Shown here: positions 14,714 through 22,644 of the stretch, in pieces | How the letters are laid out: every line of letters begins with the position of its first letter | Position numbering within the stretch: the stretch's first letter is position 1 | IMG/VR virus record: IMGVR_UViG_3300046000_008568 | Span: 1 to 64,000 of that record | DNA from: a virus | Direction: 5' to 3' (one strand) | Length of the DNA stretch: 64,000 nt | Notes under the pieces: model-generated | The model's input: the letters and a program-made list of their open reading frames with translations, nothing else | What the model was told of the DNA's origin: nothing | Databases searched by the model: none | Translations under genes and position numbers: made by a program

Positions 14714-16576
14714 ATGATAGATACATCCTTATTTGGTAGATTAAAACGATTATTCTCAAACGACGTAATCATTAGGAACGTTGGTGGGAGCCAAATACAA
14801 GTAATAGACAGTGATCACATCCAAGCAACTGGTGTGGTACAAACCAATATGTACCCGGAAAGATACCAACGTATCTATACTGGAGGTTTAGGCACATATG
14901 TTGGTAACTCTCCCTACTCCAACTATACAGTATTAAGACCTCAACTATATAATGATTATGAGGTAATGGATGGTGACCCAATTGTTGCTTCTGTATTAGA
15001 TATTGTAGCAGATGAGTCTACATTGAAAAATGGAGCAGGTGAAGTATTAGCTATTAAATCTGCTGACGAAAATATTCAAAGAATATTATACAATTTATTT
15101 TACGATGTACTTAATATCGAATTTAACCTTTGGGGTTGGGTTCGTTCAATGTGTAAGTATGGTGATTTTTATTTACATATGCATATTGCTGAAAAGTATG
15201 GTGTGTATCAAGTTGTTCCACTTAACGTTTATAACGTAATTAGAGAAGAAGGGTTAGATCCTAAAAATCCATCATATGTTCAATTTAGAGTTGAACCAAA
15301 TGCAGCATATACAGGTGTATTAGGTGGGTTAGATAATAAAGACATGGTTTTTGAAAACTATGAGGTAGCCAACTTCAGACTATTAGGTGATTATAACTTT
15401 CTACCTTATGGAAGATCATATATCGAACCAGCTCGTAAAATATTTAAGCAATTAGCGTTGATGGAAGATGCAATGTTAATTCACCGTATATTAAGAGCAC
15501 CACAACGTAGAGTTTATTACGTGGATACTGGAAATGTTCCACCAAATGAAATTCCTGCGTTCATGGAAAAATTAAAAGGACAAACTCAACGTACTCCTAT
15601 GGTTGATCCAAAAACAGGTGAATACAATTTACGTTACAACATGATGACTGTAAATGAGGATTTCTATATACCTGTTAGAGGTGGAAACACATCAACTAAA
15701 ATTGATACTTTACCTGGTCTTGAATACAACGCTATTGATGATGTTGTTTACTTAAGAGACAAAATGTTATCTGCTATGAAAGTGCCAAAAGCATTTTTAG
15801 GATATGAAGCAGATGTTGAAGGTAAATCTACATTAGCACAACAAGATATTCGTTTTGCTCGTACAATTGAGCGTATTCAACGTATTGTTGTATCTGAATT
15901 AACTAAAATAGCATTAGTTCACTTATATGCTCAAGGGTATACTGATGAGAACTTAACAAACTTTGAATTAGAATTAACTACTCCATCTATTGTTTACGAT
16001 CAAGAAAGAGTAGCATTAATGAAAGAAAAAGTTGATTTGGCTAAACAAATCATGGATGCTAGTTTATTCCCAACTGACTATATTTACGATTATTTATTCC
16101 ATATGAGTGAAGACAAATATGATGACATGAGAGATCTTGTTGTTGAAGATAAAAAACGTATGTTTAGATTATCTCAAATTGAAAACGAAGGTAATGACCC
16201 TGTTACAAGTGGTCAATCATATGGAACACCACATGATCTTGCTTCACTGTATGGTAAAGGAAGAAACGATATGGGTGTACCACCACCATATGATGAAGAA
16301 GTACCTGTTGGAAGACCACAAGAAAAAACATCTGTTTATAATACACAAAAACGTATATTAGGTAAAGATCCACTTGGTAAATCTAGAGATCTTAACCCGG
16401 ATACACCAGCGGCTCCAACCCCTAAAGGTGGTTCACCATTAGCGCTTGAGTCAACTAAAGCAATATATGCACAAAATAAACAAATGCTTAGTGAAATGTT
16501 TGTTAAATCTAATGTATTTAGTAAAGAAGAAACAGGTTCCTCATTATTAGATGAATCAAATCTTAAAGATCTATAA
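14714..16576 (+). CDS. Portal protein (T4 gp20-like)
   Basis: A 620-residue dodecameric portal of the T4 gp20 family. Diagnostic stretches are the N-terminal MDGDPIVASVLDIVADEST, PLNVYNVIREEGLDP in the clip/stem region, MEDAMLIHRILRAPQRRVYYVDTG before the stem, and KMLSAMKVPKAFLGYEADVEGKSTL. It follows the terminase and precedes the head-core genes, as in T4. The C-terminal 100 residues are Pro/Gly-rich (GRNDMGVPPPYDEEVPVGRPQ), as in other T4-like portals that end in a flexible tail. Confidence 0.95.
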   Translation: MIDTSLFGRLKRLFSNDVIIRNVGGSQIQVIDSDHIQATGVVQTNMYPERYQRIYTGGLGTYVGNSPYSNYTVLRPQLYNDYEVMDGDPIVASVLDIVADESTLKNGAGEVLAIKSADENIQRILYNLFYDVLNIEFNLWGWVRSMCKYGDFYLHMHIAEKYGVYQVVPLNVYNVIREEGLDPKNPSYVQFRVEPNAAYTGVLGGLDNKDMVFENYEVANFRLLGDYNFLPYGRSYIEPARKIFKQLALMEDAMLIHRILRAPQRRVYYVDTGNVPPNEIPAFMEKLKGQTQRTPMVDPKTGEYNLRYNMMTVNEDFYIPVRGGNTSTKIDTLPGLEYNAIDDVVYLRDKMLSAMKVPKAFLGYEADVEGKSTLAQQDIRFARTIERIQRIVVSELTKIALVHLYAQGYTDENLTNFELELTTPSIVYDQERVALMKEKVDLAKQIMDASLFPTDYIYDYLFHMSEDKYDDMRDLVVEDKKRMFRLSQIENEGNDPVTSGQSYGTPHDLASLYGKGRNDMGVPPPYDEEVPVGRPQEKTSVYNTQKRILGKDPLGKSRDLNPDTPAAPTPKGGSPLALESTKAIYAQNKQMLSEMFVKSNVFSKEETGSSLLDESNLKDL

Positions 16577-16583
16577 ACAAATA

Positions 16584-16596
16584 CATATTTATAAAC
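16584..16596 (+). promoter_or_regulatory. ATATTTAT late-type element upstream of the 16611 gene
   Basis: CATATTTATAAAC lies 14 bases before the GTG start at 16611. Confidence 0.4.
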
Positions 16597-16610
16597 AGTA
16601 AATTAACAGA

Positions 16611-17462
16611 GTGAAACTAAAACATAACAAATTTAAGAACACTGGTATATTATTTGAATTACTTACCAGACAGATCACCGCAGATATTATGTCTAATAAA
16701 GACTCCGCGGCTGTTGGTATTGTTAAAAAATATTTTTCTAAAGGGGAAATAGGCAAAGAATACAAATTATACCAAGCTTTAACTAAGGCTGCTTCTTTAA
16801 ACGAAGTAAAAGCTGAAAGTATTATATCCTCTACAATTAAGTTAGCGGAACGATTAAATCGTACTGCTTTACGTAAGGAAAAATATAACCTTATTAAGGA
16901 ACTTAAGCAACATTACGATTTAGAGGAATTTTTTAAAGCAAAAATTCATAACTATAAGGCACATGCCTCTATTTATAATTTAATTGAAGCTCAAATATCA
17001 TTAGAATTTATAGATCCATCATTTATAATTGATAACAAAATAACTTTACTTGAATTCTTGACAAAACAAGATATAGATAAGGATAAAGTTGAAAATCAAG
17101 TGATGCTTGAATATGCCTCTCATGATAAAGCAACTCGTGCTTTGATTTCACAAATAATGATTGAGAAATTTAATGAAAAATATGCTAATTTAATACCGGA
17201 ACAACGTGAAGTATTAAGAGTATACATTAATAAAATCTCTAATACTGTTTCTTTAAAAGAATTCATTAATGAAAACTTAGAAAGTATTAAAAATTCATTA
17301 GAATTATTACAACATAAAGTAGCAGATCAAAGAACAAAAATTAAACTTAAAGAGTTAGCATCTATAATTAAACCTTTAGATAAAAACGAACAAGTACAAG
17401 ACGAGGACATATTAAATATCCTCCAGTTTCATGAATTAATCCATGAAATAAAAGCTCTATGA
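16611..17462 (+). CDS. Conserved head-region protein (283 aa), GTG start
   Basis: The N-terminal KFKNTGILFELLTRQITADIM is a recurring opening in T4-like phage proteins encoded between portal and prohead protease. The rest is all-helical. GTG at 16611 was taken as the start because the conserved segment begins immediately after it and no ATG is available. The opening faintly recalls NusB-like helical RNA-binding proteins, but I would not assign that. The stop overlaps the next ATG (ATGA), so this and the next three genes are a coupled head-assembly block. Confidence 0.7.
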   Translation: MKLKHNKFKNTGILFELLTRQITADIMSNKDSAAVGIVKKYFSKGEIGKEYKLYQALTKAASLNEVKAESIISSTIKLAERLNRTALRKEKYNLIKELKQHYDLEEFFKAKIHNYKAHASIYNLIEAQISLEFIDPSFIIDNKITLLEFLTKQDIDKDKVENQVMLEYASHDKATRALISQIMIEKFNEKYANLIPEQREVLRVYINKISNTVSLKEFINENLESIKNSLELLQHKVADQRTKIKLKELASIIKPLDKNEQVQDEDILNILQFHELIHEIKAL

Positions 17463-17983
17463 TACCAGACAACATTAAAAAAATAATAGACGAATTACTT
17501 GATAGTGTTCTTTCAGAAGATGGTGGGGGTAGTGTTAGTACTACCGCTAGCGCTGGTGGTGAATATACTGGAAAATATTTTGGAGGTAAAGCAGATATTA
17601 GCACATATACTAAAGACGGATTTAAAAAAGTAAAACCGGGTATGCCTTCTGATTCTAAAATATATGATTACAAACAATTCCCATCAACTCCAAAACCAAA
17701 ATCTGTTAAACTTTATAAAGAAGAACAATTAAACGAAATATCTTATCGTCGTTTTAATGAAAATGTTTCTAAAGTAACTCCGGAACGTAAAATTACTCGC
17801 GCATTAGGTGAAGTAAAAAAGCGTATTAAAGAAATTGAGCAAGTAATTGAATATTCTGCTCGATTAAAAGACGAAAATGCAGTAAAAAAAGATACATTTT
17901 GGACATCTAAAGTAGAACAACTTAATGATTTGTCTGAAAGATTACATGAGTTATCTCAAAACGTTAAAAAACTATCAAAATAA
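17459..17983 (+). CDS. Head-region protein with coiled-coil C-terminus (174 aa)
   Basis: The first 20 residues (MIPDNIKKIIDELLDSVLSE followed by D) form a helix ending in LSE, like the 12368 leader. A Gly/Ser/Thr-rich stretch follows (DGGGSVSTTASAGGEYTGKYFGG). The second half is a long helix (NENVSKVTPERKITRALGEVKKRIKEIEQVIEYSARLK), a pattern I recognise from proteins in the same position in marine T4-like phages. It probably takes part in the prohead core, which is inference from position. It overlaps neighbours by 4 bases upstream and 1 base downstream. Confidence 0.65.
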   Translation: MIPDNIKKIIDELLDSVLSEDGGGSVSTTASAGGEYTGKYFGGKADISTYTKDGFKKVKPGMPSDSKIYDYKQFPSTPKPKSVKLYKEEQLNEISYRRFNENVSKVTPERKITRALGEVKKRIKEIEQVIEYSARLKDENAVKKDTFWTSKVEQLNDLSERLHELSQNVKKLSK

Positions 17984-18510
17984 TGAAAGACGAAAGTAAA
18001 AAAGTATTAAGTAAAGACCAACTTAAATCTAAATTAGACGAACTAGGCGATGAAATTAAATATCGTGTAGAAGAAGCTAAAAAATCTGGTGCTAGTATTG
18101 GTGGTGCTCATAAAACTGACATTGGTGAGTTAATGAAAGATTATCGCATAATGAAAGAAGCATATGGTCGTATATTAAACACTGAAAAAGAATCTTTACA
18201 ACTTGAAGATATTTTATCTACATTAGCTGAAGAAAAAGAAGAAGATTCTAAAAAAGTAAAGGAAAGAGAAGAAATTCAAGTATCTAGAATAGATTCATTT
18301 GGTGAACTTATTGAACTAGTTACTAAAATTAAATCTGCTTTACCTAAAGCTAAAAAAGAAACTGAAAAATATTATAAAACAAATCCTAAATCATACGCTG
18401 TAGTATTTCCTACTGACCAAATGAAAAAAGATTTAGAAGATATATTAGAAAAATTAGTAGGAAAAGATGAAACTGTTGACGAAAGCGTTGACGATAATAC
18501 TGAAGAATAA
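17983..18510 (+). CDS. Head-region charged helical protein (175 aa)
   Basis: A highly charged helical protein (Lys and Glu dominate) with a likely coiled coil in the first 110 residues and an acidic end (ETVDESVDDNTEE). The composition resembles prohead core components such as T4 gp67/gp68, but no specific homology is visible. It starts in the upstream stop and its own stop overlaps the next start (TAATG), so it is co-translated with the block that ends in the prohead protease. Confidence 0.6.
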   Translation: MKDESKKVLSKDQLKSKLDELGDEIKYRVEEAKKSGASIGGAHKTDIGELMKDYRIMKEAYGRILNTEKESLQLEDILSTLAEEKEEDSKKVKEREEIQVSRIDSFGELIELVTKIKSALPKAKKETEKYYKTNPKSYAVVFPTDQMKKDLEDILEKLVGKDETVDESVDDNTEE

Positions 18511-19853
18511 TGAAAAACATTAGCACTCAATACCAAGAGTTACAAGAAGGTAGAATGACCAAACATCAATTTTTGCGTAATGCAAGAATGATGTTTCCTA
18601 GTTTTGTTACTAACCAAAACTCATTTGCTGATTCAGTAGCTATCCTAAAAACTAAAGGAATGCTAGTAGAAGGGGATGCTGTTAAAGGTACACCTGATAA
18701 AGAACCAACATACGATTCACCAACACCAGATGCTAAAACTAAATACAAAAAAGTTGAGCAATCTCCTGAGGTAGATGAACAAGATGGTATTTATCCTGCT
18801 ACAACATTAACTGATATACCAAAAATTAAAGCAAATAAAAAAGTTAAAGATACATCTTCTGGTTTAGAGCCTATTAAAAACAACGATACTAAAAACGAAT
18901 TAAAAAAAGTTAAAGTCGTTAAAGAAGGTGTTGATACTGAGATTAAAAAATTAATTGATACTAAAAAAATTGATCCTGCAAAAGTAAAAGCAGCAGCTGA
19001 AAAAGCAATGCGTGGTGATTCAACTGAATTAGCTTTTCTAATGGCTTTTGGTGACAAAGCAAAACCAGTTGGAGAAAATGTATCACCTGAAGATCTTAAA
19101 GGCGCTGAAAAAGAAATTACTAAAAACGACGCTTCTATTCAAACAATGGCTGATAGATTAGGTATATCTCAAGAAGAATTATTTAAAATGCTATTGAAAC
19201 GTTTAGGTGGTTTAAAAGAATACAACAGCTACGATGACGAACCGTACTATAGCGATGTGCCAAAATCAACTCCAAATAAAGATTGGGATACTGATGATGA
19301 TGTATCAGATAGATATGATGACTATGAAGATATAGATGAGAATGAAAAATCATTTGACGACGTTTTAAAAAATTTCTTAGACACAGACAATTCTACTGAA
19401 ATTAAAGCATATCTTAAAGCAAAAGGTAGAGATGCTATTACTAAAATTAAAGCTAAATTACCTGCACTTAAAGATCAAGCTAGACAAAAATTAGCTAAAT
19501 TAATGAAAATTGAATTAGACGAATCTAGACTTAATAAAGAAGCTCAAACCCAAACCCCGGCAGATGCAACATCGGTAACAGCGTTACTTGGTAGAGTACC
19601 TATGATTGATCAAAAACTTCAATTAATTAATAATGCTGCTGAATTACAACCTATATTTGATTATATTTTAGATAGAGTTAATCCTTCTTTAGAAACTAGT
19701 GTTACTCAATTAAGAACAGCTCTTAACCAAGCAATACAAGTTAATCTAGATACTAAAAAATCAGAAAAATCAGGGAATAATAATATCAAAGAAAGACTAA
19801 AACCGGCAATAACAAAACTAGTTCAAGAAGTACTAGACGAAATGGGTCAATAA
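18510..19853 (+). CDS. Head-region protein (447 aa), QYQELQEGRMTKHQFL N-terminus
   Basis: The N-terminal 60 residues (QYQELQEGRMTKHQFLRNARMMFPSFVTNQNSFADSVAILKTKGMLVEG) are a conserved opening I associate with prohead-region proteins in T4-like environmental phages. The remainder is Lys/Asp/Glu-rich and probably flexible, with an acidic region near 245-285. The C-terminus IKERLKPAITKLVQEVLDEMG resembles the basic-helix tags elsewhere. LQEG and LVEG offer (I/L)xE cleavage sites. It is probably a core or scaffold-associated protein removed or trimmed during maturation, inferred from position and composition. Confidence 0.65.
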   Translation: MKNISTQYQELQEGRMTKHQFLRNARMMFPSFVTNQNSFADSVAILKTKGMLVEGDAVKGTPDKEPTYDSPTPDAKTKYKKVEQSPEVDEQDGIYPATTLTDIPKIKANKKVKDTSSGLEPIKNNDTKNELKKVKVVKEGVDTEIKKLIDTKKIDPAKVKAAAEKAMRGDSTELAFLMAFGDKAKPVGENVSPEDLKGAEKEITKNDASIQTMADRLGISQEELFKMLLKRLGGLKEYNSYDDEPYYSDVPKSTPNKDWDTDDDVSDRYDDYEDIDENEKSFDDVLKNFLDTDNSTEIKAYLKAKGRDAITKIKAKLPALKDQARQKLAKLMKIELDESRLNKEAQTQTPADATSVTALLGRVPMIDQKLQLINNAAELQPIFDYILDRVNPSLETSVTQLRTALNQAIQVNLDTKKSEKSGNNNIKERLKPAITKLVQEVLDEMGQ

Positions 19854-19854
19854 T

Positions 19855-20496
19855 ATGAGCAAACAACTATTAATAGAACGTATTTCCAATTTTACTTTAA
19901 CGCCCCAACTATTACAAGAGTCAGTTAGAGTAAATAAAGGCCGTCTTATTGTTGAAGGAGTAGTACAACGTGCTAATGCTGAAAACGGTAATAGACGTGT
20001 TTATCCTGAGGATACTTTAAGAAGAGAAGTACAGAAATATAAAGACACATATATTAAGGAAAATAGAGCATTAGGTGAATTAGATCATCCTGAATCTCCA
20101 ATTATCAATTTAAAAAATGTATGTCATAATATATTAGATTTATGGTGGCAAGGTGATGATGTAATGGGTAAAATTGAAATATTACCTACACCATCTGGAA
20201 ACATATTAAAAGAATTACTTTTAGCAGGTATTACTGTTGGTATTTCTTCTCGTGCTATGGGGTCTGTAAAACAAATTGGTGAAACAGTTGAAGTACAAGA
20301 CGATTTAGATATCGTATGTTGGGATTTTGTTTCAACACCATCAACACAAGGTGCGTTTATGGAAATTGTAAATGAATCTCTTAATCATAATGCACCAAAA
20401 CAACAACCACAATTGCAAAAAATTAACGAATTAATAACAGATATTCTTTGCAACAGAGCTGGATTTTGCTCTTGCGATTTACCAAATACCAAATAA
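19855..20496 (+). CDS. Prohead core protease (T4 gp21-like)
   Basis: Maturation serine protease of the T4 gp21 (peptidase U9) family. RALGELDHPESP carries the catalytic histidine (H78) and GITVGISSRAMGS the nucleophilic serine (S131 or S132). The opening RLIVEGVVQRANAENGNRRVYPEDTLRREV is the typical N-terminal strand pair. It lies directly before the scaffold/capsid unit, as in T4. It should cleave head proteins after (I/L)xE sequences, and many neighbouring proteins offer such sites near their N-termini. The end is cysteine-rich (CNRAGFCSCDLP), which is unusual for the family and may bind a metal. Confidence 0.93.
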   Translation: MSKQLLIERISNFTLTPQLLQESVRVNKGRLIVEGVVQRANAENGNRRVYPEDTLRREVQKYKDTYIKENRALGELDHPESPIINLKNVCHNILDLWWQGDDVMGKIEILPTPSGNILKELLLAGITVGISSRAMGSVKQIGETVEVQDDLDIVCWDFVSTPSTQGAFMEIVNESLNHNAPKQQPQLQKINELITDILCNRAGFCSCDLPNTK

Positions 20497-20497
20497 C

Positions 20498-20869
20498 ATG
20501 GAAGAATTAGCATCAATTTTATTACACTCACAAACACAAACTCATATATTTCATTTAGGAGTAAGTGGAGCTGGAGCATATGCTGCTCATAAAGCACTTC
20601 AAAAATATTATGAAAGTATTGACGGTGTAGTTGATGGGTTAGTTGAATCCTACCAAGGTAAAAATGGATTAATCGAATTTAAACCAGTAATGGGGTTAGA
20701 TAATAATTGTGATACAAGAAACATAATTGCTTATTTTGATAAAATATGTGCTATTGTAAAAACATTACGTCAAGCTCCTGATCTAGCTGATAGTTATATT
20801 CAAAATCAAATAGACACGGTTGAAGATTTAATATACTCAACTAAATATAAATTAATAAACTTACAATAA
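20498..20869 (+). CDS. Ferritin/Dps-like four-helix protein (DUF5856-like)
   Basis: A 123-residue helical protein with HIFHLGVSGAGAYAAHKALQKYY near the start and DGLVESYQGKNGLI in the middle, the layout of the phage DUF5856 family, which is predicted to be ferritin-like. Usual members have HxxH/W...SYaxHkAL; here one His of the first helix is kept and GVSGAGAYAAH replaces the more usual sequence. Whether it binds iron is unknown. It is inserted between protease and scaffold genes and may be a virion or head-assembly component. Confidence 0.7.
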   Translation: MEELASILLHSQTQTHIFHLGVSGAGAYAAHKALQKYYESIDGVVDGLVESYQGKNGLIEFKPVMGLDNNCDTRNIIAYFDKICAIVKTLRQAPDLADSYIQNQIDTVEDLIYSTKYKLINLQ

Positions 20870-20870
20870 T

Positions 20871-21146
20871 ATGCCATTTCCATCAGCTGTCCTAGTACTA
20901 GCAGGACAATCAATAACAGGCTCATATAATAGATTTCAAGTACTAGCTTCGGGTTCAGTAGTATCCGCAGGAGGATCAGCATTTGCAGTTGGTCATATTT
21001 CTGCATTAAGAGATGGTAATGGAAATGCCTTTACCTTTTCTACAAGTTCCGGAATATTCTTACCTCCAGGTACAGTTGTAGATTTAATGATAACAAGCGC
21101 TTCTTTAGATACAACAAGTGCTCCAATAATGTTTTTTCAAGTATAA
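20871..21146 (+). CDS. Small beta-rich structural protein (91 aa)
   Basis: Ser/Gly/Ala-rich beta-type protein (SAVLVLAGQSITGSYNRFQVLASGSVV ... TSSGIFLPPGTVVDLMITSAS). The composition matches phage surface proteins such as head decoration or fibre-linked subunits, not enzymes. It sits one base after the ferritin-like gene and before a small basic protein and terminator, in the head cluster. A decoration-protein role is plausible but not shown. Confidence 0.6.
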   Translation: MPFPSAVLVLAGQSITGSYNRFQVLASGSVVSAGGSAFAVGHISALRDGNGNAFTFSTSSGIFLPPGTVVDLMITSASLDTTSAPIMFFQV

Positions 21147-21164
21147 AATAATAAATTTATTCCA

Positions 21165-21311
21165 ATGGCAGCAAAGGCAAAAACCAGTTCCGTTATTAGT
21201 TATATAGCGAAACCAAAAAGAAAAAGACCAGGTGTTCATTCAAAAAATAAAACATCTAAGTTAAAAAATTCAAAAAATTACAAAAAACTATATATAGGTC
21301 AAGGAAATTAA
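21165..21311 (+). CDS. Small basic head-region protein (48 aa)
   Basis: A 48-codon frame encoding a very basic protein with KPKRKRPGVHSKNKTSKLKN and SKNYKKLYIGQGN. I recognise this pattern (KRKRPGVH.K.KTS..K.SKNYKK.Y.GQG) as a conserved micro-protein in T4-like environmental phages, where it lies close to head genes. The high positive charge suggests binding to DNA or RNA, or to the acidic scaffold. It ends 5 bases before a strong terminator stem. Confidence 0.8.
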   Translation: MAAKAKTSSVISYIAKPKRKRPGVHSKNKTSKLKNSKNYKKLYIGQGN

Positions 21312-21316
21312 AAAAG

Positions 21317-21343
21317 AACCGCAACGATGTTGCGGTTTTTTAT
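21317..21343 (+). terminator. Strong rho-independent terminator
   Basis: Nine-base-pair perfect stem AACCGCAAC/GTTGCGGTT (21317-21325 and 21329-21337) with a GAT loop, running into a T-tract. It ends the portal-to-protease head unit. Confidence 0.93.
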
Positions 21344-21352
21344 TTTATACAT

Positions 21353-21361
21353 ATATTTATT
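21353..21361 (+). promoter_or_regulatory. ATATTTAT late-type element for the scaffold/capsid unit
   Basis: ATATTTATT lies just after the terminator and about 104 bases before the scaffold ATG at 21465, much further than the usual 8-40 bases. The transcript would have an unusually long leader. Confidence 0.45.
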
Positions 21362-21371
21362 AAGGACCAAT

Positions 21372-21440
21372 GAGATATCCTTATATATCTCGTCACTACA
21401 AACACAAATCCCTATTAAGCTTTTACTCAATAAGCTTATT
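21372..21440 (+). promoter_or_regulatory. Structured leader of the scaffold/capsid mRNA
   Basis: The leader holds a hairpin (GAGATAT 21372-21378 with ATATCTC 21385-21391) and a perfect palindrome AATAAGCTTATT at 21429-21440. AGGAAAAA just before the ATG is one of the better ribosome-binding sites in the window. It may stabilise or control the most abundant late mRNA; this is inference. Confidence 0.4.
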
Positions 21441-21464
21441 CCACAAAACAAATTTTAGGAAAAA

Positions 21465-22634
21465 ATGAAAGACACAAAAGCCCTTTTAAAGGAAGCTATT
21501 GCTGATGCTAAAGCCGTTCGTGAAACCGCTCTTACACAAGCAAAACTTGCTCTTGAAGAAGCCTTCGCTCCACGTCTACAGTCAATGTTCTCTGCTCGAT
21601 TAAGAGAAGAATATGAAGCTGAAGGTCAAATGGATGAAGAATTCGACGAAAACATGATGAATGATATCCCTATGGAGGGACATGACCAAGACAACTCTAT
21701 AGACGAAATCGACCTTGACGAAATTCTTGCAGAATTAGAAAATGAATTAAACGAAGCAAAAGACGAAGACGAAGAAGAAATGATCGACGCTGAAGAAGAT
21801 GCTGAAGACATTGAAGATGATGCTAAAGAAGACGAAGAAGAGGAAAAAGAAGTTAAAGACTTATCTATGGATGAGTTAGAAAGTTTAATTAAAGACATCA
21901 TCTCTCAGGAAACTGGAGGTGCTGGTGACGGAGAAGGCTACGAAGACGAAGCTGAAGTTGACGCTATGGATATGGCTGGTGATGCAGAAATAGCTGCAGA
22001 CGAGGAAGACATAAATTTAGAAGAAGACTTAGACGACATCTTAGCTGAGTTATTAGGTGAAAAAAGAGAAAGCCGTGCTGAAAGATCTAAAGTAGACAAA
22101 TATGAATACGAAAAAGGTAAAAAAGCAGGTGAATTAGACGAACGTAAAAAACAAGGCTACGACGATCGTGAAGACGAAAGAGAAGCAGGAAAACATGGTA
22201 AAATAGGTTCAAAAGATCTTAATACTACTAAAGCCCGCAGAGATGATGCCGGATTTGAGAAAAGAATGAATGAAGAATTAGCATTAGCTTTAGAAGCTGT
22301 TAAAACTCTTCGTACTGAACTTAATGAAGTTAATCTATTAAACGCTAAGTTACTTTACGTTAATAAAATCTTTAACGCTAAAAACTTAAACGAGTCACAA
22401 AAATTAAAAGTTGTGAAAGCATTTGACAAAGCAGAATCTGCTAAAGAAGCTAAATTAGTATATGAGTCACTTTCAGAAGCATTCGTTGCTCCTACTAAAG
22501 GTAAAACTCAATTGAAAGAATCATTAGGATTCGCTTCTAAAGCTGCAGGTATGGCTCCTAGAAAACTAATCGTTGAAAACAACGAATGGATAACTAGAAT
22601 GCAAAAATTAGCAAACATAAACCAAACAAATTAA
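21465..22634 (+). CDS. Prohead core scaffold protein (T4 gp22-like)
   Basis: The helical N-terminus (KDTKALLKEAIADAKAVRETALTQAKLALEEAF) is followed by a long acidic middle (DEDEEEMIDAEEDAEDIEDDAKEDEEEEK and similar, residues 95-205) and a charged helical C-terminus. This is the composition and position of T4 gp22, the assembly core degraded by gp21. It precedes the capsid gene by 10 bases in the same unit. At 389 residues it is longer than T4 gp22, mostly because of the acidic insert. Multiple (I/L)xE sites are present, as expected for a protein digested during maturation. Confidence 0.88.
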   Translation: MKDTKALLKEAIADAKAVRETALTQAKLALEEAFAPRLQSMFSARLREEYEAEGQMDEEFDENMMNDIPMEGHDQDNSIDEIDLDEILAELENELNEAKDEDEEEMIDAEEDAEDIEDDAKEDEEEEKEVKDLSMDELESLIKDIISQETGGAGDGEGYEDEAEVDAMDMAGDAEIAADEEDINLEEDLDDILAELLGEKRESRAERSKVDKYEYEKGKKAGELDERKKQGYDDREDEREAGKHGKIGSKDLNTTKARRDDAGFEKRMNEELALALEAVKTLRTELNEVNLLNAKLLYVNKIFNAKNLNESQKLKVVKAFDKAESAKEAKLVYESLSEAFVAPTKGKTQLKESLGFASKAAGMAPRKLIVENNEWITRMQKLANINQTN

Positions 22635-22644
22635 AATTAAAAAA

